Shown here piece after piece: positions 1-8,300 of a stretch of 64,000 nucleotides of DNA; within the stretch, counting starts at the first letter, position 1; each line of letters opens with the position of its first letter. The notes under the pieces were generated by a model. That model did not search any database and was not told where the DNA came from. It saw only the letters and a program-made list of their open reading frames with translations. A program made the position numbers and the translations under genes. The stretch comes from Actinomycetales bacterium (GTDB taxonomy: Bacteria; Actinomycetota; Actinomycetes; Actinomycetales; Dermatophilaceae): contig JADJVX010000017.1 in assembly GCA_016710385.1 (NCBI GenBank), forward strand, positions 744,001 to 808,000, in the 5' to 3' direction.

Positions 1-590
1 ACCCCGTAGACGAAGCGGTCAGGGTGCAGCGTGTCCTGGATCGCCACGCCCTCGCGCAGGAACTCGGGGTTCCACAGCAAGCGCACCGTGACACCCTGCC
101 GCGCGAGCTCCGCCATCGCTGCGTGGACGGCCGACGCGGTGCCGATCGGCACCGTCGACTTGCCGACGACCAGCGATTCCGACGTGAGGTACGGCGCCAC
201 CGAACGAGCCGAGGCGTAGACGTAACTGGTGTCGGCGGCATACCCGCCCTGCTGCTGCGGGGTGCCCACGCAGAGGAAGAACACATCCGAGCCCGCGGTC
301 AGCGCGTAGTCGGTCGTGAACGTGAGCCGCCCGGTAGGCGCCACCTCGGCGAGAAGTTCCTCCAGCCCCGGCTCGAAGAACGGCGGCCGGCCCGCGGCGA
401 GCGCCGCGACCTTCCCAGCGTCCGAGTCGACGGCCACGACGTGGTGACCTTGGTAGGCCATACACGCGGCGTGGACTGCGCCGAGATATCCGGTGCCGAT
501 CACCGCGATGCGCAGTGGCTCCCGCGGCTGTGCGCCGTCAGCCGATGCTGCGGCGTCGACAAATGTCCCCAATTGCTGATGAGTCAGCAT
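1..590 (-). CDS. ugd: UDP-glucose 6-dehydrogenase, C-terminus beyond the window
   Basis: Partial gene that runs off the left edge. Reading the minus strand from the ATG at 590 gives about 30 polar residues, then a Rossmann start with IAVIGTGYLG (a GxGxxG dinucleotide-binding loop), then VGTPQ, STVPIGT, WNPEFLREG and HPDRFVYG. These are the ordered signatures of the UDP-glucose/GDP-mannose dehydrogenase family. The enzyme oxidises UDP-glucose to UDP-glucuronate in the cytoplasm with two NAD+. The catalytic cysteine and the UDP-binding domain lie outside the window. It closes a minus-strand polysaccharide cluster, so UDP-glucuronate is probably a precursor for that polymer. The 125 bp between it and the flippase may hold its promoter. 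A GDP-mannose dehydrogenase cannot be excluded without the C-terminus. Confidence 0.9.
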   Translation of the reverse strand, partial: MLTHQQLGTFVDAAASADGAQPREPLRIAVIGTGYLGAVHAACMAYQGHHVVAVDSDAGKVAALAAGRPPFFEPGLEELLAEVAPTGRLTFTTDYALTAGSDVFFLCVGTPQQQGGYAADTSYVYASARSVAPYLTSESLVVGKSTVPIGTASAVHAAMAELARQGVTVRLLWNPEFLREGVAIQDTLHPDRFVYG

Positions 591-715
591 GAATTGCCCC
601 CATGCCCCTGAAATGAAAAGTGCCCCTCGGAGTTCCCTTGGCTCCAGCGCCGAGAGTAGCAGACGACGAAGCCGACAAAGTTGCCCTTATCAGAACCTGG
701 ACCGCGCCACGCCGC

Positions 716-2128
716 TCATCGGCGGCCCAGCCCCCGCCTGAGGAAGCCCACCAAGGCCACGTTTTCGGACCGCACCGACGGGAGGAACAGGGTGGCGATC
801 GCCAGCCACGCCGCGGCGGCACCCAGCCCGAGCAGCAGTTGCGCCGCCGATCCCGGCACGAGTTGGGCGGCTCCGTATGCCGCGAGTCCGGCCGGTCCGC
901 TGACCAGGACGAAGCTGCGCATCGCCTGGGCGTAGAGCGGGGTGGGATCGAGATCCGCTGCGCGACCCATCCGGGCCAACGAGACCACCCAGTACAGCGC
1001 GAACGCCACGCTGTGACCGATCGCGACTCCGATCGGACCCCACGGCAACCCTGACAGCAGCACGAGGATCATCAGCGGCCGGGTCCACAGATACAGGCGC
1101 AGTTGGTCCCCCGTTTTGCCGACGGCCAGGAAGCACCAGTACGGCAGCTGGATCAGCCCTCGAAACACCCCGCCGATCGCCAGAGCCGCGAAAATCGGTG
1201 CCACCAGGGCCCATTGGGGTCCGAAGAGGATGTCCGTGATCGGCCAGGCGAGCCCAGCGGCCACCGCGAAGATCAGCCCGAGACCGTGCGTGCCGACCAG
1301 CTGTGCGCGCTGCACATAGCGAGTGAAGGTCTCGTGATCCTCACGAGCGCGCGACAGCACCGGCAGGACGACTCGGGTCATCGGCGCGTTGATCTGCTCG
1401 ATGGGCACCATGAGCAGTTGGTAAGCCCGGGAGTAGTTGCCCAGCGGCCCGGCGCCCCACGTCGCCCCGAGGGCGACGTTGTCGATGTTGTTCGTCGCGA
1501 AGCCGATGAGTTGGGTGCCGAGCACCCCTCCGCCATACCGGAAGAACCGCCCCATCGGGGTATGCCGGTCCGGCCGGCTGGGGATCCAGCGGCACTGCAG
1601 GGCATTCATGACGAAGCCGACGACGACGAAGGTGATCTGCTGCCCGACGACGGCCCAATAGCCCCACCCGGTCAGCGCCATCCCGATCGCCACCGCCACC
1701 GCGGTGATCTGTGCGGTGACGTCAGTCAGGGCCAGACTCGAGAAGCGCATCCCTCGGCTCAGGTCGGCGCGCAGTTGGGTGTTCGCCCCGGACACGATGA
1801 CCAGCCCGGACAACACCAGCGCGATCCCGACGACGCGATCATCGCCGTAGACCCGGGCGAGCAGGGGGGCGAGCGCGACGATGAAGAAGGTGCACAGCAC
1901 CCCGATGCCGGTGTTGATCCACCAGAGATTGGAGCGTTCGGCATGGCTCAACGTCTTGGCCTGGATCGCCGCTGACGACAGCCCGAAATCACGGACGATC
2001 TCGGCGATCCCGACCACCGAGGTGACCATCGCGACCACGCCGAAGTCGTCCGGGGTGAGCAATCGCGCCAGCAGGATGACCGAGCCGAACTGCACGACGA
2101 AGCGCACCAACTGCCCCGCCAGGGTCAC
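716..2128 (-). CDS. polysaccharide flippase (MOP superfamily, Wzx/TuaB-like)
   Basis: A 470-residue polytopic protein with about 12 hydrophobic segments. The N-terminal ARLLTPDDFGVVAM and LSSAAIQ motifs are typical of Wzx/TuaB exporters. The family moves undecaprenyl-linked oligosaccharide across the cytoplasmic membrane. The start used is GTG at 2128. In-frame codons continue upstream and encode a family-like stretch (GQRALRGTA), but no ATG, GTG or TTG was found before a stop near 2271, so the N-terminus is uncertain. The gene starts 27 bp after the ligase-like stop. Its place between the ligase-like gene and ugd supports a role in glycopolymer export. Confidence 0.85.
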   Translation of the reverse strand: MTLAGQLVRFVVQFGSVILLARLLTPDDFGVVAMVTSVVGIAEIVRDFGLSSAAIQAKTLSHAERSNLWWINTGIGVLCTFFIVALAPLLARVYGDDRVVGIALVLSGLVIVSGANTQLRADLSRGMRFSSLALTDVTAQITAVAVAIGMALTGWGYWAVVGQQITFVVVGFVMNALQCRWIPSRPDRHTPMGRFFRYGGGVLGTQLIGFATNNIDNVALGATWGAGPLGNYSRAYQLLMVPIEQINAPMTRVVLPVLSRAREDHETFTRYVQRAQLVGTHGLGLIFAVAAGLAWPITDILFGPQWALVAPIFAALAIGGVFRGLIQLPYWCFLAVGKTGDQLRLYLWTRPLMILVLLSGLPWGPIGVAIGHSVAFALYWVVSLARMGRAADLDPTPLYAQAMRSFVLVSGPAGLAAYGAAQLVPGSAAQLLLGLGAAAAWLAIATLFLPSVRSENVALVGFLRRGLGRR

Positions 2129-2154
2129 CGCCGTGCCGCGCAGAGCGCGCTGCC

Positions 2155-3645
2155 CTAACGGTGTCGTTGTGGAGCCGCCGACCGACGGGTCCGCAGCCTT
2201 GACCCGCCGGGAAAGGCGGGTCGACTCCGAGGGTCTGGCAGGTCGCCCTCCCAGGTCGCCGGGCTCTCACCCGCCCCGACGACCCTGATCGGTTGGGTGA
2301 TGGTCCGCAGATCCATCGGCGGCAGGTCGAGGTCGGGCAGGTCGGGGAAGGGCTCGTATGCCGTCGGCGCGGGCGGTGTCTCGTCCCACTCCCCGTCGTC
2401 CTCGCGCCGAGACACCAGCAGGGCAGCCAGCGGAATGGCGACGACCGGCATGAGCACGGTGTTGTCGACGAAGGTGTAGGACACTTCGAACAGACAGGTG
2501 GCGAAGAGCACCGCGACGAAGGCCGCGCCGAGGAAGGTCGTCCGCGTGCGCGCGGCAGCCTTCCACGCGGCGACAAGGGAGTAGGCCGCGATGACCAGCA
2601 CCCCGACCAGCCCCCCGGTCGTCAGGGTGTGGATGAACTGATTGTGCCCGTGGAAGACCGTCGGGCCAAGGTTGCCGGCGCTGCTGCCGATGGCGCCGTA
2701 CCACCCCGGCCCCAGCCCGAAGGCCGGCTCCGCGTCGGCGAACTGGCGGCTCACTGCCCAGATATAGCCGCGGTTGGTGAAGGCTTCGTATGCCGTGGTG
2801 ACCAGCGGGACCACGACGACCACGCCCGCCAGAGCGGTCAGACCCATCCCCACGGCATACCGGCGGCGCTGTGGCGACCAGGCCATACAGACCAAGGTGA
2901 CGAGCGCGCCGGCCACGACGGCGATTTCGGACGTGCGCGAGGACGTCCAGACGATGGCGAGGACGACCACGACCACCCCGAGGAATCTCGTCAGCCCACG
3001 GCGGATGAGGGTGACGAACGGCAGGCCGATCACGAGGTACTGCCCGAGCGAGTTGGGGTGCGAGAACATCCCGGTGAGCAGGCCCCAGGGCAAGTCACTC
3101 TTGGCGGTGACGATGACCTCACCACTGGGCTTGCGGAAGATGCCGGCCTCGGGGATCAGCACGCCGAAGGCGATCGCCAGCGCCGCGGTCACGACGACGA
3201 CCCACCCGAGGGCGACCAGATCGCGCAACCGTGGTCGCAGCACCCAGATCGTCACGACGATCAGGGGATAGGCGATCTTGCGGATATCGACCCCGCCGCC
3301 CTCGGCCATGCTGCGCAACACCAGGTAGATCCAGGGCAGCAGGAGCAAGAGCAGCGGTCCGACCGGATGGTGCGGCAGCGATCGCCACGCAGAGACGATG
3401 ACCAGCACCAGGGTAAGCACGAGCAGCCCGCCCATGACGGTGGCCGACATGGCGGCCGCCGCGGTGTAGGGCACCTCCTGGGTGACGCTGGCCCGGCCGG
3501 TGGGGCCGGTCAGCCGCTGCACAACCGGGGGCACCATGGACCAGAGCCACACGGCGACAACGACGAGGTTCAGCTGCGCTGCCCGCGTTCGATCCACTCG
3601 GCCCACCCCCTCGATGACGCCGTGCGACTGTATCCCACTTGCCAT
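2155..3645 (-). CDS. O-antigen ligase / polymerase family membrane protein
   Basis: A 496-residue protein with roughly ten to twelve membrane segments and a periplasm-facing loop carrying GPGWYG and HGHNQFIHTLTTGGLVG. The histidine-asparagine pattern followed by a glycine-rich helix is characteristic of the Wzy_C (O-antigen ligase/polymerase) family. Such proteins polymerise lipid-linked repeat units or attach polysaccharide to an acceptor outside the membrane. The C-terminal 80 residues are polar and proline-rich. ATG at 3645 is preceded by GAGGGGG, a good ribosome-binding site. It follows the GT2 gene directly and precedes the flippase. Polymerase and ligase functions cannot be told apart by sequence alone. 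Confidence 0.85.
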   Translation of the reverse strand: MASGIQSHGVIEGVGRVDRTRAAQLNLVVVAVWLWSMVPPVVQRLTGPTGRASVTQEVPYTAAAAMSATVMGGLLVLTLVLVIVSAWRSLPHHPVGPLLLLLLPWIYLVLRSMAEGGGVDIRKIAYPLIVVTIWVLRPRLRDLVALGWVVVVTAALAIAFGVLIPEAGIFRKPSGEVIVTAKSDLPWGLLTGMFSHPNSLGQYLVIGLPFVTLIRRGLTRFLGVVVVVLAIVWTSSRTSEIAVVAGALVTLVCMAWSPQRRRYAVGMGLTALAGVVVVVPLVTTAYEAFTNRGYIWAVSRQFADAEPAFGLGPGWYGAIGSSAGNLGPTVFHGHNQFIHTLTTGGLVGVLVIAAYSLVAAWKAAARTRTTFLGAAFVAVLFATCLFEVSYTFVDNTVLMPVVAIPLAALLVSRREDDGEWDETPPAPTAYEPFPDLPDLDLPPMDLRTITQPIRVVGAGESPATWEGDLPDPRSRPAFPGGSRLRTRRSAAPQRHR

Positions 3646-3709
3646 GTGCCTGCCCCCTCAGGACGCATCCGCGGTTGACGCCGCAGCGTGGATCCGCACC
3701 CAGCGCGGG

Positions 3710-4684
3710 TCATGACCGCGGGCATACTCTCGGAACCGCCAGCCGAACGCACCGGCGAGCATCCCGACCCCGCGGCAGGCGGTGCGTAGCCCGCGAGCCT
3801 GGTGGCGGGATGACCGGCCGATGGCACCGAAGCGCTGCTCGAGCGGCGCCAGCGCCCATCCGGGCGACGCCGCCGGCCGCGAACCGGGCCCGGGCCGCGG
3901 CGAGGCGGTGATCGGGCATGAGCTGCAGATCGATGAGGCTGGAGCTGTTGCCGTGGCTGACCGCCCGCATGAGCACCCAACGGCGCCGTAGCCGTCCTTC
4001 GGGGACGAGGTCGGTCACTGCTGCCTCGTCACACCACACGATGCGTCCCCCCGCCCGGGTGAGCGCACTCGTGAACAGTCCATCCTCACCACCGGTGAGT
4101 CCGAATTGCTCGTCGAATCGCAACCCGAGCCCGCGCACGACCCGCAGGTCGAGCAGGAGGTTGTTCGTCGCGGCGACGTCGACGACCGTGCCGGTCGGCA
4201 GGGAACGCCGGTCGAAGAAGCGCCCAGCGAGGATCCACGGGTCCGGTGGCACGGCATACTCAGGAAGCACTCGAGCCGCCACTGCGGACGCGTGGTGCTC
4301 GCGCCAGGTCTGCAACAAGCGCGCCAGCCACTGCGATGTCGGGGTCTCGTCGTCGTCGATGAAGACCAGAGCATCGCTGGAATCGGCTTCCGAGAGAGCG
4401 CGATTGCGTGCCGCTGAGATTCCCGGCGTCGGCTCGACCACCCATCTCACGGGCGTGCGATGGGTCAGGTGTAGGTCGGCCAGAGCGGCAGCCCCGGTGC
4501 CCTGCGGGTCGTTGTCCACGACCAGGATCTCGATGATCGCCTCGGCCGGATCCACCTCGCGACACGCCCCATCGAGCGCTTCGACCAGCGCCGGCAGCAG
4601 CTGCGGCCGGCGAAAGGTCAAGGCACACACGGTCACTCGCGCAGTGGACGGCACCGGAGGTGTCGCCAGGACACGCTCTGCCAT
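3710..4684 (-). CDS. glycosyltransferase family 2, apparent C-terminal frameshift
   Basis: From the ATG at 4684 the protein has a GT-A fold start (VTVCALTFRRP), VVDNDPQG, a nucleotide-diphosphate-binding segment GISAARNRAL...VFIDDDE, and TGGEDGLF, as expected for an inverting family 2 transferase. After about residue 285 the reading frame becomes an Arg/Pro-rich tail ending at 3710. A different minus frame carries a more natural end (GLRTACRGVGMLAGAFGW, then REYARGHDPRW) and stops at 3658, only 12 bp before the ligase-like ATG. A one-base insertion near 3838-3850 would join the two. The donor and acceptor are unknown. The gene starts 8 bp after the TagD-like stop, so the two are probably co-transcribed. 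Confidence 0.85.
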   Translation of the reverse strand: MAERVLATPPVPSTARVTVCALTFRRPQLLPALVEALDGACREVDPAEAIIEILVVDNDPQGTGAAALADLHLTHRTPVRWVVEPTPGISAARNRALSEADSSDALVFIDDDETPTSQWLARLLQTWREHHASAVAARVLPEYAVPPDPWILAGRFFDRRSLPTGTVVDVAATNNLLLDLRVVRGLGLRFDEQFGLTGGEDGLFTSALTRAGGRIVWCDEAAVTDLVPEGRLRRRWVLMRAVSHGNSSSLIDLQLMPDHRLAAARARFAAGGVARMGAGAARAALRCHRPVIPPPGSRATHRLPRGRDARRCVRLAVPRVCPRS

Positions 4685-4692
4685 CGGGGGCC

Positions 4693-5211
4693 TCAGACGC
4701 TCAGTGCGGGCAGCCGCAGCATGCCGCAGACCTCGCACGTCGCGGGCGCGAGGAAGGTGTCGTGCTCGACGGCCTCGGGCAGCGGCGCTACCGGCGTGTG
4801 AGCCAACCCGGACAGCACCTCACGAAGCAGCGAGCTGGAGGTGTGACTGGTGTACGGGAAGTATTCGACGCGCGCGCCGTGAGCGGCCAGATCCGACTCG
4901 AGCTTGCGGCCCTTGGCCGTGTCGCGCCAGTCGTCACCCTTGAAGATGACGTCGAAGCCAAGTTCTTTCCAGGTGTCGTATTTGTCGGCATACCTGTCGA
5001 TGACGACCTCGTCGACATCCCGCAGCCCCCGCAGGATCTCCAAGCGCTCCTCGAGCGCGATGATCGGCTTGCGCCCCTTGATCCCCTCGACGACCTCGTC
5101 GGTGACCGCACCGACAATGAGCCGGTCGCAGCGAGCCCGCGACTTCACGATGATGTTGAGGTGTCCGATATGGAACATGTCGAAGACACCCGAGACATAC
5201 CCGGTAATCAT
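4693..5211 (-). CDS. TagD-like cytidylyltransferase (glycerol-3-phosphate type)
   Basis: A 172-residue nucleotidyltransferase. The start MITGYVSGVFDMFHIGHL contains the HxGH motif (HIGH) that binds the nucleotide phosphates, and FKGDDW plus YTSHTSSSLLR match the second half of the family. Relatives transfer CMP to glycerol-3-phosphate, ethanolamine phosphate or similar small phosphates to give CDP-activated alcohols. ATG at 5211 follows GAGGGGAT. The last 40 residues add a CEVCG knuckle that TagD lacks. A CDP-alcohol phosphotransferase gene lies 7.7 kb upstream in the same cluster and could use the product. The substrate is not predictable with confidence. Confidence 0.8.
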   Translation of the reverse strand: MITGYVSGVFDMFHIGHLNIIVKSRARCDRLIVGAVTDEVVEGIKGRKPIIALEERLEILRGLRDVDEVVIDRYADKYDTWKELGFDVIFKGDDWRDTAKGRKLESDLAAHGARVEYFPYTSHTSSSLLREVLSGLAHTPVAPLPEAVEHDTFLAPATCEVCGMLRLPALSV

Positions 5212-5302
5212 GTGCTTATCCCCTCGTTGCACGCACCCGCCCCGGATGCGATGGTGACCGATCTGCCCTCGGTCGCCCCTATTGTCCCCCACACGGCCGA
5301 GA

Positions 5303-5333
5303 TGTGGGGCCCCGGCGCCGCCGAGGCCCCACA
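5303..5333 (-). terminator. hairpin terminator after the giant surface-protein gene
   Basis: TGTGGGGCC (5303-5311) pairs perfectly with GGCCCCACA (5325-5333) across a 13-base loop. It lies 9 bp beyond the stop of the PKD/LamG gene. There is no clear U-tract, which is common for terminators in high-G+C bacteria. Confidence 0.6.
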
Positions 5334-5341
5334 CTCGATCG

Positions 5342-8300
5342 TCAGTTGCCCGTGAGCCGGGCTGCGAACTCGCTGTACTTCACCGTCACCGGTGCATTGG
5401 TCGCCGACGCCGAGAGGTAACTCAGCAGTCCGATCGACGCCGGCACCTGGAAGGCGGCGGTGGTGTCCGTCGCGCTGGCCAGCCAGGTGGTGGGTTCGGT
5501 CGTGCCGACCTTCCACACCTTGGCCCGCAGCGACGTCGTGCCCGACCCCCAGACCTGCACCCGCAGGTTGTAGGTGTCGCCCGGCACATACGTGACGCCG
5601 GTGACCGCCTTACTGATCAAGGTGGTCTCCGTGCCGGCCACGACCTTGAGGACCGACAGCGTCATCGCTCCGGTGCTGGAGACGACGAGCTTGCCCCGGT
5701 AGCCGTTGGACTTGTCGCCGCGACCGATGACCGTCACCTGGGTGCCACTACCGCCACCGAGCTTGTCGAGTGAGAACTTCACCGACAGATCGGCATCCGT
5801 GGCCGTCACCCCGGACAGGACCGCACTCGCGGTCTGGCCGGCGGTGATCTTCATGGCGCCCAGGTTCGGGGTGACCGAGAACGGAGTCGCACTGGAGGCC
5901 ACCGTCCACGCCCCACCCTGGGTGGCCGTGCCCCAGCCGCTGGCCAGGGTGCGGTCGAAGGCATCCCGGGCGAAGGTGCCCGTCACCCAGACCGTCGAGG
6001 TCTTGGTGGCGATGCCGCCGCGGTTGTCCGTGACCGTCAGGGTCACCTGGTAGTTGCCCGGTGCCGTATAGGTCTTGGAGACCACGGGCCCCGTGCCGGT
6101 GGTGCCGTCGCCGAAGGTCCACGCGTAGCCGACAATGCTGCCGTCGGGGTCGCTGGAACTGGACCCGTCGTAGCCCATGACGAGCTCGCCACCGCTGACG
6201 GTGAAGTCCGCCGTCGGCAACTGGTTGATCGACTCGACGGTCACCGCTTGCGTGGACGTCGCGGTCGCACCGAGGTCGTCGGTCACCGTGAGCGTCACCT
6301 GGTAGGTGCCGGCTGCCGCGTAGTCGTGGGCGGCGGTCACGCCGCTCACCGATGCAGTGCCGTCGCCGAAGTCCCAGCTGTATGCCGTGACCGTGCCGTC
6401 CTCGTCGTGCGACGCACTGGCGTCGACGGCGACGTGCTGAGGCGACCCGGTGGCCGTGAAGGCCGCCACCGGTGCCTTGTTGTCCGTGGCGATCACCTGA
6501 CTGGCCGTGCTCACAGCGCCGAGGTCGTCGGTGACCGTCAGCGTCACGGTGTAGCTGCCTGCCACCGCGTAGACGTGGGTGGCCGTCACACCGGTCTGTG
6601 CCGGGGTGCCGTCACCGAAGTCCCAGCTGTAGGACGCAATCGTGCCATCGGCGTCGAACGAGGCCGAGGCGTCGACGCTCAGCGACGTCTGCTGGGTGTT
6701 CGCCGTAAACGTCGCGGCTGGCAGCTGGTTGCTCGCGTCGGCCAGCCCGGTGGTGGACGCCGTCGCCCCAAGGTCATCGGTCACGGTCAACGTCACGGTG
6801 TACTGGCCGTCGGTGGCATAGGTGTGCACGGCAGTCACCCCGGTCTGCGCCGGCGTGCCGTCGCCGAAGTCCCAGCTGTAGGACGCGATGGTGCCGTCCG
6901 GGTCGCTGGAGCCGGAACCGTCCGCTGCCACCGACCGCGCCGCCGTCTTGGTGAGGACGAGCGCTGCCGTCGGCGCCTGGTTGGCGATGACGACCTGCCC
7001 GGTGGCGGTGCCGACGGTGCCCACGTTGTCGGTCACCGTGAGGGTGACCACGTAGGTGCCGTCCACGGCATACGTGTGGGTCGCCGTCACCCCGGAGGCG
7101 GCCGGAGTGCCGTCGCCGAAGTCCCAGCTGTAGGACGCGATGGTGCCGTCCGGGTCACTGGAGCCGGAACCGTCCGCCGCCACCGACCGCGCCGCCGTCG
7201 TGGTCAGCACGAGCGCTGCCGTCGGCGCACCGTTGGTCACCGTCACCGGACCGGTGGCCGTGGCCGTGCCGCCGGCATTGTCCGTCACCGTGAGGGTGAC
7301 CAGGTAGGTGCCGTCAGCGGCATACGTGTGGGTTGCGGTCGGTCCGGTCACCGCTGCGGTGCCGTCCCCGAAGTCCCAGCTGTAGGACTCGATGGTGCCG
7401 TCGGTGTCGGTGCCCGTGCCGGTCGCGGTGACCAATCGGCTGGCCACCGTGGTGTTCAGCGCCGCAGTGGGCAGCGTGTTGGTCACTGTGACCGGGATGG
7501 TCTTGGTGGCCGTGCCGCCGGCGTTGTCCGTCACCGTGACCGTCACCTGGTAGGCGCCATCTGCGGCGTAGCGGTGCGTGGCGGGCGAGCCGGTCACGCC
7601 TGTCGTGCCGTCGCCGAAGTCCCAGACGATGGAGGCAATGGTGCCGTCTTCGTCGGTGGACCCGTCGGCCGTCACGGTGACGTCCAGTCCGACCGCCGTG
7701 GCGGCGGCCGCCGCCGTCGGGAGGATGTTGGGTAGCACCCCGCCGCCCGCGACGTAGTGCGCCCGGATCTCCGAGGCCGGCAGCTCCCGCAGGTAGACGG
7801 CCGCCTCATCGACGCTGCCGGCGAGGTAGCCGCTGGTCGCGCCACTCCACGGGACGTCATAGCCCACCCGCCAGTAGCCGGTGAAGTTTTGGGCCGCCGT
7901 CTGCGGGTTGGTGCCCACGAGGATGCCGTCGACGTAGAGCTGCATCCCCGCCGCGCCCTGGGTGGCCACGACGTGGTGCCACGCGCCGTTGTTGTAGGAC
8001 GCGTCCGTCGTGATGCGGTTCTCGACTCCCGTGTAAGTGCCGAAGACGATCTTGCCGGTGTTGGTGAGGAACAAGACCCGGTCGTTGCTCGTGCTCGTGC
8101 CGGTCGCCGCGTTGCCGAAGCCCATGAGGCGTCCGCCCTTGATCGAGGTCGACTTGAACCAGATCTCCTCGGTGTAGACCGTCGGGTTGACGAATGCGGT
8201 CTGCCCGCCCAGCCAACCGGAGGTTCCGTTGAGCGTCACTCCATTGCTGCCGGCCACGGCGCCGGGCTGGTTGTAGGTCACCCCACCGCTGGAGTAGGTG

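Noticed and set aside
2129..2270. Upstream extension of the flippase
   Set aside because: The frame is open and looks family-like near its end, but no ATG, GTG or TTG start was found and it overlaps the ligase-like gene.
5342..5420. LPXTG sorting signal at the end of the giant protein
   Set aside because: The C-terminus ends ARLTGN with no LPXTG motif, hydrophobic helix or basic tail.
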